Below, piece after piece: positions 8,292 to 19,904 of a stretch of 64,000 nt of DNA; position 1 is the first letter of the stretch; every line of letters starts with the position of its first letter. Made by a program: the position numbers and the translations under genes. The stretch is from Vulcanisaeta distributa JCM 11213 (GTDB lineage Archaea > Thermoproteota > Thermoprotei > Thermoproteales > Thermocladiaceae): NCBI GenBank assembly GCA_001316125.1, contig BBCS01000009.1, forward strand, positions 1 through 64,000, written 5' to 3'. The notes beneath the pieces are model-generated. The model saw only the letters and a program-made list of their open reading frames with translations, searched no databases and was not told where the DNA came from.

Positions 8292-10300
8292 CTAGCCAAT
8301 CTGCATTTGAGATGCGAAGAAACCCCCCCTCGATGTTATGCTTGGAAGCAATTGAGCTAGTCCATAGGCATTTATCTGACCGAGGCCATCCACGGGATTC
8401 CACTGGCCCTGTATTACCCAGTAAAGCCCATTTTCACCACCGAGTGTCACGAACATGGCCCCCCCAGGAATCCCTGTGAAGAAGCTAATTGTTGGGTAGG
8501 CAATACCCCATGTGTAGAATTGGCTTGGGTAGTAGTAATACAGTAGGTATAGGTTGGGTGCCAGGTCACCTATTGTGTAGTCAACGCCAGTGCCGTATAG
8601 GTAGCTTTGTATTGTCGTGGTCATGCCGGCAGAAAGCGGCGTTGCTAGCTTGTACCGCCAATTAGGTAGGGCGGTATGATGCCGTTAAGGACTATTAAAA
8701 CACCGGTGTATGGGTCGGCATCAGCCGCGATGTCCGGGACACCCCCCCTATGACCAACTGTGTAGAAGTAGACGCCCAGGTCCGGCTCATACACGTAGGT
8801 CCTCTCGTAGATAATATGTATCAACTCCTGACCAGGCGTCTCTGGGAAGGTGAATGAGTAACCACCGCCACTACCCCACTTATAGTAACTATTCCAATTC
8901 CACGCATACTCAATACGACTGGTGGTTACAACACCAATCGTCCCCCCCCTCAGTGTTGTTCCACCGACGCCCGTTACCCATGGGTCGCTGGCTGGGTATA
9001 ATACGCTGGGTTCCATGGGCATATTATAGTATAGCCAAAGAGTGTCGAAGGCGCCGCTGTCGCCGGATGCCGCGAATACGCCGATGCCCTCTGCGGCTGC
9101 CTGCATGAATATCTCGTCGTACCCATAGAGTAGGTTGTAACTTGGTGGTGGGTAGTAGAACATATCCTCGTAGGCACCCCCCCAACTAAGGCTTATGAAG
9201 TTAGCCAGGCGGTTTGCAACCACGTACTCAACGTCAACGAATAGGTCATCACCAGAGTCCGGCGATACGACAAGCAATATATTGGCCCCCCCAGGAGCCA
9301 TTGTGTGAGCATACTCAATGTCCAGTGCAGTCTCCCAAGCCCAACCAGCCGCCGTGTATATGTTCTCAGGCGTGAGTATCGGCTTACCGGTTGGGTAGAT
9401 GACCAGGCACGAAGCAGGCGGCGGTAAGCCAAATATTGCGTCGAAGGCCGCCAAGTCCTGACATGCAACCGACACGTATTTAGGCGGGACAACTCCCGTG
9501 AATGTTGCGGCATATGCACCCTCGAAATCGCCGAAGCGTCCACGACGGCTATAGTTAAGCCCTGGCCCGTGTAGCCGGTGTATGTATAGCCGTTAAACAG
9601 CGGTAACTCATCATAGATGAACTCCAGGCCCCTCGGTAGCCATATCTCCGCCTGATGATACCTAACCTGCAGCGGCACCCCGTTCAATGCCGTAACGTTG
9701 GTTGTAAGCACGGCGCTCACGTTAGTAGTGTTTAGATACGTAGCTATATACTGGGGGGGCTTAAAGGATGGCGCAACACTACTCACGTAGAAGTAGCCTA
9801 TTGGGATACACTCGCCCGATAGTATCCACTGCTGTATATTGCTTGGCGCTGACTGCAGGGCTGTTAGGAAGTTGTCCACCTCCGATGCCGTGCCCGTGGC
9901 CTCTATGAGCATTGGGAACGTGTAATTAACGACCAGGCCATACTTCCCGGCCAGGCCCGCTATGTAGCTGAAGACGTAGCTGGGTGGGGGAATACCATTC
10001 GGCGAACTCCTGCGGCATAATGAATTTATGGTAGTATGGGCTTGACGGATTGTAGTACATCTGGTTAAGGAGGTAAAGCAAACCATGCGGGGGGGTCGTT
10101 ACATTACTTAACCTTAACCAGACTATGACGTGGCTTAAATTAGAACTAGATACTCCAGGGACCACCTCAGTGCATGTGAAGTATTGTGGCGTTGTTGATG
10201 GGCCTGGTGGTGGGAATACCTGGGCGTGAGCGACCACCGCCATTGTCATGACCAGTACCATTGTCATTATTATTGGTGTTATCCTCGTTATGTTCGTCAT
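8292..10300 (-). CDS. Secreted sedolisin-type (S53) acid protease, frameshifted
   Basis: A signal peptide (ITPIIMTMVLVMTMAVVAHA) is followed by an activation prodomain (NVTTPPHGLLYLLNQMYYNPSSPYYHKFIMPQEF...) and a catalytic domain. The catalytic Glu/Asp are in WETALDIEYAHTMAPG, the oxyanion Asp in FAASGDSGAFD, and the nucleophile Ser in IGGTS followed after one missing C by LATPLSAG. Sedolisins are subtilisin-fold endopeptidases working at low pH outside the cell, fitting an acidic hot spring. Three single-base indels break the frame: C5 for C4 near 9988, a lost T near 9530, a lost C near 8652. Restored length is about 670 residues. APGGANI and others carry the extra Gly. Confidence 0.85.
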
Positions 10301-10451
10301 AGTTATTTAATTGTTCTTATTATTTTTAAGCATTTCTCTCAGGTTCGATATTTCCTTTGACTAAATGTTCTAGTGGTTGTACTTTTTATTTAAATTTTCT
10401 ATTCCAAATGAGGAATATGCCTTATTAATCTAGGTCTTTAATCAATGCCTA

Positions 10452-11659
10452 ATGTCGTTTAAACGCATCGGCCGTGTTGGTTTCCTCCTGGTAACGGCCA
10501 ATTCCCTAAGCGGCATTATTTGGGGGGGTGCTAATTCGGTAATTCTCTCAATCTACATGTTGAGCATTGGTATTTCAACCACACTCATAGGCGTTATCCT
10601 TGGGCTTTTCTCACTAATAAATGCCCTTGGTTCATTAGTTGTTGGTTATTTAACGGATTTCATGGACAGGATCAAGCTCTTCACAGTACTGTCTACAATC
10701 AGCGGCTCATTAATACTACTGATGATTACCGGCATGCCATGATAGTTTCAATTGCCTACCTACTTACCGCGTTGTTTAATCGATACGTGGTATTAACAGC
10801 CATAGTTGGTGAATTCGCTAAGCAGAGGAACGTCTCAGATGAGGTTTTTAGTCTATCATCATCCTTCAACGTGGTCTTCAGCGTTGTTGGCTCCGCAATG
10901 GCAGTCCTACCCAGTTACCTCGGGCGTCTTGGCTATGAGCTGATCTTCATTGCCGAGGCCATTGCCGTTTACCTGACAATACCCCTGGTACTTAATGCAA
11001 TTAGGCACTTGGACCCAGCCATTGCGAATGTAAAGATTGAGAGGATTAGCCTTAAGGACTTGGGTAGGCTGCGTTCGTCATGGTTAATAAAGAGGTTACT
11101 ACCTGAGGCATTAATTGGCCTTGGGGGGGCTGGCGTGATAATACCGTTGTTTAGCCTTTGGTTTTACCTGAAGTTCCACATAAACATTGCCAGCCTGGGC
11201 ATAGTCTACGCCATATCCAACGCAACACTCGCTCTAGGCACATTAATGGCTCCGACGATATCGAGGCTATTACGCAGTAGAGTGATATCCGTGGTAATGC
11301 TTGAGGGGTTAGCCACAGGCGTGCTTGCTATAATGCCATCAATGTACGACCTACCACTGTTACTAGCCCTATTCATAATTAGGAACACGCTCATGAACAT
11401 GGCGAACCCATTATTGACATCGCTCATTAATGAATTGGTGCCCAGGGAGGAACGAGGCAGGTATTTGGTCTGTGGAACATGATATCCTCGATACCGAGGG
11501 CTGTCGGCCCGGGTATCGGTGGTTACCTGATGGATATTGGCTACCTTGATATGCCCCCTATACATAACCTCTATTCTTTACGCAATTGCCGTAGTGCTGT
11601 TCTACGCCCTGCTCAGGGGGGGTGTTGAGGGTAGGGTCAGGGTTATCCACGGTACTTAA
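10452..11659 (+). CDS. MFS transporter, frameshifted
   Basis: About 400 residues with 11-12 hydrophobic helices once three indels are corrected: near 10738, a TTTT read as TTT near 11465 (restoring RGRYFGLWNMISSIPRAVGPGIGG), and a C4 read as C5 near 11552. The loop LTDFMDRIKL after helix 2 and the REERGRYFGLWN loop after helix 10 are the usual MFS signatures (cytoplasmic loops 2-3 and 10-11). Substrate is unknown. The Nramp gene follows 67 bp downstream, but its own TATA-like stretch suggests separate transcription. Confidence 0.8.
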
Positions 11660-11726
11660 TACGTGCATCACTTTTTCACTTGTCACAGGAAAAATATTAA
11701 TTAGTAAGTATTTGTGTGACTCTGGC

Positions 11727-12991
11727 GTGAATTTTCAGGAGAGAGTATCGAAGAGTATTAAGGGAATTGGCGATTCATTTAGGGTGTTACTTGGTCCTGG
11801 CTGGTTGACCATGCTTGCGGATGTCGATGCCCCGAGCATACTCACGGCAATGCAGAGCGGCTATTACACGGGACTTGCCATGATTCCCTGGCTAATACTC
11901 CTAACAATACCTCTGTACTTCATACAGGAACTGACCATCAGGCTGCGCTGGGTAGTGGGAAGGGTATGGGGGGGGCCTTACTTAGGGAGGTTTATGGTGA
12001 TAAGGCTGCGGCTGTATCATTAATCGCCATGCTCATAATAGATGGGGGGGCTGCCTACGTCGGTGAGTACGCAGCCATATCAGCCATTGGGCTCCTCTTT
12101 GGGGGGGTGCCCGTGGTTATTTCTGTGATCCTAGTCCTTGTGTTTCACACGGTTATAATACTGATGGGTGGTTCGTATAAGAGGGTTGAGAATGTACTGC
12201 TTGCGATTTCCGCGTTTATACTAGTGTACCTAGTGGCCTTTGCTGTAGTACCCATTAAGGCTCAGGAGATTTATGGTGCATTACTGTCGATTTTCCTACC
12301 AAGCTCATACTCTAATTCCCTATATTTAACGTTACTCGCGGCTAATATTGGCGCTGTAATAATGCCCTGGATGCTTTATTATCAGCAGTCGGCGATTATT
12401 GATAAAGGATTGAGGAGGGAGCACTATATCCATGAGAGGTTTGAGACCGTAATGGGCGCGGTAATAAGCGAGACATTAATGATTGGTAGCCTACTGGTTG
12501 GTTATTGGCTTAGGGTTAAGGTGGGGGTTGTCGATGGATTCCAATCAGCGTTACTCTCAATAAGCAGGATCATTAGCCCATACTGGTTCATAGTGGCCGC
12601 TGTGGGCATGGTCGCAGCAGCACTGCTGGCAATATTCGTGATAAGCCTAGGCTTTGCCTATGGACTCAGTGAATACTTTGGTTGGCCCTCAGGGCTTAGT
12701 AGGAGGATGTGCGAGGCTAGGGGTTTTTACGCATTTTACGTTGTTGAGGTGGTGCCAGCAGCCCTGATAATACTCTTCATGAGGGATCTCGTTAATTTGA
12801 TCTTGGGGGGGATCATGGTCTTTAATGCCGTAGCCCTCGCCATACCCACTTACCTATTAATAAGCCTGGTTTCGAGAAGGAATGTCGTTGGTGATTACGC
12901 AATTAGTGGGGGGGCTAGGGCCATTGCGCTTTATGTAATCACCACGGCATTGATTATTGCCGGCATCTACGCGATAGTGGCTACGATCTAG
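11727..12991 (+). CDS. Nramp-family divalent metal transporter with altered TM1 motif, frameshifted
   Basis: About 420 residues with eleven predicted helices. GPGWLTMLADVDAPSILTAMQSG is TM1, and the TM6 region (ANIGAVIMPWMLYYQQSAI) keeps the MP pair with the metal-binding Met. The canonical TM1 DPGN is DAPS here, so metal selectivity may differ from standard Mn/Fe carriers. The GTG start at 11727 follows an AAAAATATTAATTAG promoter. A lost G near 11949 breaks the frame; corrected, it reads RLALGSGKGMGALLREVYG. Extra Gly residues at 11967, 12043, 12101 and 12804 follow the G7 pattern. The DtxR/MntR-type gene 47 bp downstream supports metal transport. Confidence 0.85.
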
Positions 12992-13038
12992 GCAATTATT
13001 TGGGAATAAGATTTAATTAGATTTTTACTAAGTGTAGT

Positions 13039-13450
13039 ATGGGACTGCATGTGAGAATATCCAGTAGGGAATTCCTATACCTATTAGTGATTAAGGGGGG
13101 TGAATGATAAGGGTTCAGGTGCAACGATATTCGGCATTGCAAAGGCGCTTGGCGTCTCAACCGCGAGCGCTTATGAAGAGATTAATCACTTAATCAAGAA
13201 AGGATTTGTGGAGAGGAGGAACGGTGGAATCTACATAACTGACGAGGGCATTAAAGAAATGAACTCATTAATTAGGGCGCATAGGGTCGTGGAGACGTTA
13301 TTAGTTAGAGCAGGGATTGATCCAGATAAGGCATGCGAATTAGCTAAGATGTTTGATTACGCATTACCTGAGGAGGTCGTGGAGAAGCTCTACGAATATC
13401 TAGGTAAGCCCAGTAAATGCCCACATGGCAAAGACATTCCACAACCTTAA
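13039..13450 (+). CDS. DtxR/MntR-family metal-dependent regulator, frameshifted
   Basis: The protein begins MGLHVRISSREFLYLLVIK and, after a shift at the G6 run 13095-13100, continues as a winged helix (SGATIFGIAKALGVSTASAYEEINHLIKKGFVERRNGGIYITDEG). A dimerisation helix follows, with RAHRVVETLLVRAGI and the family ending CPHGKDIP. Such repressors sense Mn(II) or Fe(II) and control uptake genes; the Nramp carrier directly upstream on the same strand is the obvious target. Length is about 136 residues, as expected for the short form without the SH3-like domain. Confidence 0.85.
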
Positions 13451-13530
13451 TTTTTCATGGCTTAAGTAAGTGCTGCAAATATACTATATATATGATAATG
13501 CTTAATAAGGAGTTTATTGTAGGCGAGTTA

Positions 13531-14435
13531 ATGAAGTATGTATGGGTAAACGGAAAGTTAATACCTGAAAGGGAGGCAGTAATACCCATACTCACGCATG
13601 CCTTGCACTACGGCACGTCAGTTTTCGAGGGAATAAGGGCCTATTGGAGCCCTGAAAGCAATAATCTATACATATTCAGGGCTAGGGACCATTACGTCAG
13701 GTTCCATAATTCAGCCAAGATCATGGGTATCAGGGTCAATTATGGCGTTGATGAGTTGGTAGATGCAACCGTGGAATTATTAAAGGCCAATGAGGTACGT
13801 GAGAATGTCTACATAAGGCCCATCACCTTCGTATCTGCGTCCACAGTAAACCTGGATATTAGGGACTTGGAAACAACTACGGCAATAATAGCCATACCCT
13901 TCGGCCACTACCTGGAGCCTAAGGGCGTTAAGGCTAAGGTGGTTAGTTGGTTGAGGGTTCACAACTCCATGTTCCCAATGAAGGCCAAGGTCGGCGTATC
14001 TACGTTAATTCCGTAATTGCATTGCTGGACGCCAAGATCTCAGGGTTTGATGAGGCTATCCTACTTAACCGTGACGGCTATGTCGCTGAGGGTAGTGGGG
14101 AGAATGTATTTATCGTTAAGGATGGCGTGCTCTATACACCACCAACCTACGATTCAATACTTGAGGGCATCACGAGGGATACCGTAATCACAATAGCCAG
14201 GGACCTAGGGCTGACCGTTATTGAGAAGAGGATTACTAGGGAGGAGTTGTATACGGCAGATGAGGTGTTCTTCACAGGAACGGCCGCCGAGGTAACTCCG
14301 GTAGTGAACATTGACGGTAGGGTCATAGGTAATGGACAGCCAGGACCAATAACCCTTAAGATAAGGAGCTATTACATGGATTTGGTTCACGGTAAGGTGA
14401 GTAAGTACATGAGCTGGCTCACACCCGTATATTAA
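13531..14435 (+). CDS. ilvE: Branched-chain amino acid aminotransferase, frameshifted
   Basis: A class IV PLP aminotransferase of about 300 residues: KYVWVNGKLIPEREA, then THALHYGTSVFEGIRAYW, the NVYIRPITF strand, and EAILLNRDGYVAEGSGENVFIV with FTGTAAEVTPV in the C-terminal half. The PLP Lys lies in FPMKAKVGG...YVNSV, exactly where the frame breaks near 13990-14000. It interconverts Leu, Ile and Val with their 2-oxo acids. The ATG at 13531 suits the family N-terminus; a strong TATA (CTATATATATG) lies at 13483-13495. Confidence 0.9.
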
Positions 14436-14491
14436 ATGCCATGTAAAATAAATGCGAATGACGGAATGGTTTTTAAACACTAGACCTCCCG

Positions 14492-15692
14492 TTGGTGGCT
14501 GTGCGTATTAATCGGGAAATAGCCCATTATGCAATCATAATATTCCTGGTAACCTTCGCCGCACGCGCAACAAATAATATGATCGGAACAACAGCACCTC
14601 TATTGGCTAAGTACGACCTACTATTCCCCCCCAATTACTTAGTCGGGTTTCTGGCGTCAGCGGTTACTGCCGTTAACCTGGCATCCATAGTATTCGTCAA
14701 CACTAGATTACCTGGTCAAACAAGGAGACTACTCTTCATAATTTCAAATGCATTAATACTCGCCTTATTACCCACGTACTTCCTAGCCAATTCATTCAAT
14801 ATTTGGGTAATTTCAATACTCACTGGGTTCGCCTATGGCATAATAATGCCTAATATACTCACGTCAGCCAGTATTGTTGGTGACCAATTTACCGCGGAGA
14901 GAATACTCGTACTTTACACATTGGCTTTAAGCACAAGTCTCGTTGCCGGTCCATTGCTTGAGACATACCTATTAACCCGCCTTGGTTATAGGTATGTATT
15001 CCTACTATTCATACCGCTGGCATTAATTTCATTCGCCCTATCATTTAAGATTAGGTTCCCGCCAGACCCCCAGGGAGAAGAGAAGCATCAACGCTGGGCG
15101 TGTGGTTAGGAATAAAGGCTTGATATCGGCATTACTCGCGAACTCTACCTACAGCATACCCTTTGTCGTCTTTACGGCATTCATAGCCATATATGCACAG
15201 AGTATATACCACGTTAGTAGGTACCTGGCTTACTTTTCATTCGTACCTTTCTTCCTTACCTCATTTCTTACCAGGCTTTATCTAACTATTCATGTACCGA
15301 GGAGGCTATTTAGGCCGATGTTGGTATCCATAGCATTGACCATAATAGGTATTGCCTTACTCTACGTATCGCCTAATTACATAATGTTCATGATCTCCAT
15401 GTTAATACTCGGCATACCACACGGCTCTGTATACCCACTCTCGACATTAATGATTAGTAGAGGGACGAGTATTGAGGAAAGAAACGCCGCAAACTCCTAC
15501 TTCGCCGCATTTCAGGGAGTCCTAGGTATAGCCGTCCCAGCATTATTTGGCATTTCAACGGATTTAATTGGGATTAAACTATCAATGGCTTTACTCCTAA
15601 TCCCCGTGATAACCATAGCCATCATATTCACAAGGTTTTACTTAGGCTCAGGCCTCGAAACCTTCAAACCTGAAATACCCTCCTCTCGCTGA
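14492..15692 (+). CDS. MFS transporter, frameshifted
   Basis: About 400 residues, twelve hydrophobic helices in two halves. The halves are split by a C5-for-C4 error at 15067-15071; corrected, the central loop reads DPREKRSINAGRVVRNKGLIS. A GTTTTTAAAC promoter is at 14469-14479. The start may be TTG 14492 or GTG 14501. A helix ending PNILTSASIVGD and GIPHGSVYPLSTLMISRG are typical MFS interior stretches. Substrate unknown. The 3' end overlaps the convergent isomerase gene by about 45 bp, unusual unless the true stop is shifted. Confidence 0.75.
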
Positions 15693-16687
15693 GGAGTTCT
15701 TGAGCCTATCGATTGGTTCCGTGGATACTGGCTCAACACCAAGTAATTCCGCTAATGCCAAAGTCACCATGCCTAGGTATGTCACACCGTACATCTCAGT
15801 CTCAAGTGGTGTCTTACCCTCAAGCTTAACGATTATGGGCTTCGCCCCCCCGAATGAGGATAGTACATCAATGAGGACCTCCTCGTACATGCCCTCATAA
15901 TCATTGGGCCCCCCCATTATAGCCACATGTTTTAAACTACCCTGCTTAGTCGTGACCGCGGCTATATCATTGTGAGCACCCTCAGGAATCACCGAAACCA
16001 CTGAGTAGTACTTGGCGTTTTCATTTAGGTCGTTCTTAAACCTAATACCAACACCACGCCTACTCTCCGTAACCCAAACCACGGGCACCGAATTAACTAA
16101 TTGCTTCGCCAGGTTGATCGCATCATCGACATGCTTAAGGGCATTCTCAATTCCAGAGATACCACTCTCCAACTCGTTGGTCACCGAAGCAATGCCGAAC
16201 CTCTCTAGAATGATTAGTGTTGGGTATAGTAACGCGGGTATCCATACCTAGGTGCCGAGGCCTTTGGGATTAGGACAACTGGGGGGGCGCCTTTATTAGT
16301 AAGTACTGTGCTTAACTTACCGCCCGTCGTTACACCAATTACCGGGTACCCCCTGGATAAAGCCTCATTAGCGCTCATTATTGTCTCGGCTGTATTACCC
16401 GAGTAGCTAATGGCTATGATCAAAGGCCTTGATAACCTCTTCGGTAGCCTCATGTTTTTACTCACAATTATGGGCACTCTGCAGTCCCAGAACCAGCATA
16501 GATCATTAATTATATCGCCAACAACGCCACTACCACCCATACCGGTAATGACAACTGAATCTATTTCCTCACTGTAATCAATGACCTTAGTGTCAATGCT
16601 CAATTTAATGTTTCTTAGGTCCATGGGCACGTTAAGTATCGATTCCCTAGCGAGGGAGGGCCACCTTGGGTAGTCAATTAGGTTCAT
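15648..16687 (-). CDS. Bifunctional phosphoglucose/phosphomannose isomerase, frameshifted
   Basis: SIS-fold protein of about 340 residues. It has VITGMGGSGVVGDIIND, IAISYSGNTAETI and RGYPVIGVTTGGKL in the first half. After a shift near 16225 it continues ERFGIASVTNELESGISGIENA and VVWVTESRRGVGIRFKNDLNENAKYYSVVSVIPEGAHND. This is the crenarchaeal PGI/PMI, interconverting fructose-6-P with glucose-6-P and mannose-6-P. Extra Gly at GGAPPV (16277), MGGPNDY (15908) and SFGGAKP (15845) fall on C7 runs. The helicase gene is divergent 62 bp away. Confidence 0.88.
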
Positions 16688-16717
16688 TAAGGATTATGGA
16701 ATTAAAGCCTTTGTAAG

Positions 16718-16726
16718 CTTTAAGTA
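16718..16726 (+). promoter_or_regulatory. TATA-like box of the XPB gene
   Basis: CTTTAAGTA lies about 24-32 bp before the GTG at 16750. Confidence 0.4.
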
Positions 16727-16749
16727 CTGTACTAGGTAGTACATGGTTA

Positions 16750-19700
16750 GTGCTCTTTAGGGTAGTTGTGAATGGCGATGTTGAGATTAGGAGGGAGTGG
16801 CCGTGGGATAGGATATCGAGAGTTAAGGATAGATTGAAGGAGCTGGGGGGGTTCAGGTGGAATGGTGAGTACTGGTCCGGCAAGGTTTACTCACTCTCGT
16901 TGATTAGGGAGTTGAAGGAATTACTTGAGCTGACCAGTGAGGAGACCGAGAAATTAATGAGGACTATACTCGTAAACTCGTCAGGCGGCGTAATTGGCGT
17001 TGAGGACTTGGGAAGTCTCGGTTCTATACCAAGCGACTGCGTGTTGGGTGAGGAGGGTGGCTTATACATTCTTTCACTGTCATGCCTAATAAGGGACTTC
17101 ATTAGGAGTGATAGAAATTACATAGGTAGTGTGTCCTCATTTGAGGAGTATGTTGATAAGGCTGTGGAGAGCATTAGGCAGTTACTCGTTGGTAAGCCAG
17201 TGATTGGTGATGTGGAGCTTGCCCTTAGGAGGGCTCGGGAGTTCGCCCTAGCTAATAATAAGTTGAGGGATTTATTTAGTAGGAGGATTGAGTGGTGGAC
17301 AGTTAAGCTCGGCCTTGATAGTGCTGAGTTGCACTTTCTATCTAAGGAGCTCTATGAGAAGTTGAGGAGCTTAACCATACCATACTATGTCACTGATAAG
17401 GAGGGTAACCTGAATAAGCGTGATTTGAGGCTCATACGTAAGGACGATATTGTTCGAGAAAGTGAAAAGGTCATAATTAGGTTCCCAGTATTTCTAAGGG
17501 ATACCGTAAGGGAATTACTGGTAAAGAGCGGTTATAAAGTGATTGACCTACAATGGAGCCCAAGGCAGATACAGTCCCTAAGGATGAGGTGAAGCTCCTA
17601 CCCTTCCAGGAGAGGGCTCTCGATGCCTGGTTAAGCCGGTAAGAGGGGGTACGATTGTCGTACCAACAGGCGGCGGTAAGACATTCATAGCCCTCAAGGC
17701 CCTGGCCACGGCGAGGGTGCCGACGATAATACTCGTAATCACAGAAGAACTTATGAATCAATGGTACGAAAGAATAATGAAGTACCTAGGCATTAGGGCA
17801 GGTAGGTTGGGCGGTGGTTATGACGATATTAGGGAGGTCACGGTGGCGATCTACAACTCAGCCGTTAACAGGATAGCGGAGATAAGTGATAAGTTCGATA
17901 TGGTGGTATTCGATGAGTGCTTACCATATGATGCATTGATTGTTACTGACATGGGGTTAATGCCCATTGGAGAGATAGTGGAGAAGAGACTACCCGTGAG
18001 TGCTTACCCATAAAGGCAGGTTTATGCGAATAACGAACTACTTCAAAATACCACTCATTAAGAGGATGGTGAGGATAACTCACGAGAAAGGCGAATTAGT
18101 GGTGACGGAGGATCACCTAATTCTCACTCAGGATGGTTGGAAGCCTGCAATAACCTTAAGAAGCGGGGACGTGCTGTATTTCTATGACATACAGGTGCAG
18201 AATCTGCGGAAAGGAATTTCCAACGCTTCAGGCTTTAGGGGGTCATTATGTAACTGCTCACAACCCAGAACTTCAGAGACGAAGATCATTAAAGCGATGG
18301 ACTTTATACAAAGAGGTGGGAATACAGCAGATAAGGAAAATAGTGCAGGAAAGGGAATTGAGGAGGTTAGCATCATTACCAAAATTGACAGAGAGATAGA
18401 GGGAGATAGTCCTGGGCATGGTGCTTGGGGGGGATGGGTATTTAACAATTCCGCCACCCAGGGCGAAAAACGCGAGATTAACAGTGACACACTCTTTAGA
18501 CCAGTACGAGTACTTAATGTGGAAATACTCAGAGCTAAAGAATATAGTAAGGACACCGCCAAAGGTCATAAGGATGACGAAGTATGGAGCGTATGGAGAC
18601 GTGGTAAGATTCCATACAATATGCCATCCGGAGCTAACGGAGATTTACAAGGCATCATATATAAACGGGAGGAAGACAGTCACCAAGGAACTTCTGGGTA
18701 TGATAAAGACGCCGATAGCGTTAGCAGTTTGGTTTCTGGACGATGGATCAATAAGCCTAGAGAAGGGGGGGAGGGATTATTACGCAATACAATTACACAC
18801 GGAGAATTTTACATTGGAGGGGGGAACAAAATGCTGGCGCAGTGGTTGAGGGAGTAATGGGGAGTAGTATTTGGCATAACGCATTATCGCAATTACTACT
18901 TCCTCCATACGCCAAATATGAGGGAAGCGGAGAAATTCCTGGAATTAATCAAACCAATAGCCCTAGAGGCATTTCCAAGGAAGAAGAGTTTGTCTACGAT
19001 ATTGAGGTAGAGGAAGACCATAGTTTCGTAGCTAATGGAGTCATAGTGCATAATTGCCACCACGTTCCTGCCGATACGTTTAAGGAGGTTGCGTTTAAGC
19101 TTAGGGCACCCTTTAGGTTGGCATTGTCCGCTACACCGAAGAGGAGTGATAATAATGAGCACTTGATATTCCTAAGCGCCGGTGATATTGTTTACCAGGC
19201 TGATTATAGGGACATGATTGAAGCTAAATTGGTTGTTCCTGTTAGGCACTTTAGGATCTACGTTGACTTAACACCTGAGGAGAGGAGGAGTTATGAGAGC
19301 TGGTGATAATGCGATTGTCCTAAGGAATATAGCGAGTATGGCTAGTGCAAGATAGGCATTGCTAAGGAAATAGTGAAGGCTGAGGTTGGCATTGGTAGTA
19401 AGATCATTGTTTTTACCCAATTCATAAGGCAGGCCGAGGAGTTATATAAGGTCCTTAAGGAGGAATTGGGGCCCATCGTCGCGTTAATAACGTCTAAGAC
19501 GAGTGATAGAGACTCGATTTTTAAGGCATTTGCTAGGGTGTGTATAAGGTTATCGTGGCGACCACAGTCCTTGATGAGGGTATTGATGTGCCGGATGCGG
19601 ATGTGGCGATAATACTTTCTGGAACAGGCTCTCAGAGACAGATGATTCAGAGGGTTGGTCGTGTTGTTAGGGCTAGTGATGGTAAGGTTGAGGCGAGGGT

Positions 19701-19860
19701 TTACGAGGTAATTACGAGGAATACCATTGAGGAAGCACTTAGTGAGGAGAGGCATGTTAAGGGTGAGGTACTTGAGGTTGAGTGTAGGAGGTACCTGGCT
19801 GATGAGGTGAGGCGATTAATAAGCCACGTAATCAGCAGTACACGCCTATTCTCTCAGTGA
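16750..19860 (+). CDS. xpb: XPB/SSL2-type DNA helicase interrupted by an intein, frameshifted
   Basis: The N-terminal 280 residues ([17 protein letters not shown]...) are the damage-recognition-like region. Then come the Q-motif [10 protein letters not shown], Walker A PTGGGKT near 17675, and the DEAH-type box. That box is split: VVFDE ends at 17917, an intein follows, and the second half resumes at 19055 as CHHVPADTF, giving DECHH after splicing. Motif III is [11 protein letters not shown], and motif VI is [13 protein letters not shown]. Archaeal XPB is a 3'-5' helicase used in repair, often with Bax1; no Bax1 gene is seen adjacent. Frameshifts near 17640, 19310 and 19545 look like read errors. 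Extein length is about 650 residues, longer than the shortest archaeal XPBs because of the extended N-terminus. Confidence 0.85.
17918..19054 (+). other. Intein in the XPB DECHH box with C2H2 zinc finger and LAGLIDADG endonuclease
   Basis: It starts with Cys ([20 protein letters not shown], block A) and shows block B ([19 protein letters not shown]). It ends with blocks F and G ([20 protein letters not shown]), the terminal His-Asn followed by extein Cys: all hallmarks of a class 1 intein. In between, 18184-18399 encodes a C2H2 finger (CRICGKEF...[11 protein letters not shown], Cx2C-x12-Hx4H). From 18406 there are two LAGLIDADG-type motifs, IVLGMVLG(G)DGYL and [11 protein letters not shown]. 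The total is about 379 codons. Several indels, plus in-frame TAG (18397) and TAA (18852), break it. The Gly inserted in motif 1 sits on a G7 run. Confidence 0.85.
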
Positions 19861-19904
19861 TTAATGCTGTAGTGACTTATATATCGAATTGATAATAATT
19901 AATT

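Noticed and set aside
8854..9177. Small open frames on both strands within the sedolisin gene
   Set aside because: Shadows of the protease reading frame; compositions rich in His, Tyr, Arg and Cys without family features.
11951..11975. Programmed frameshifting at G-rich runs in the Nramp and other genes
   Set aside because: Breaks also occur at T, A and C runs and in housekeeping genes, with no common slippery heptamer or downstream structure; sequencing error explains them better.
18397..18399. TAG in the intein as a pyrrolysine codon
   Set aside because: No pyl genes or methylamine methyltransferases are in the window and Thermoproteales are not known to use pyrrolysine.
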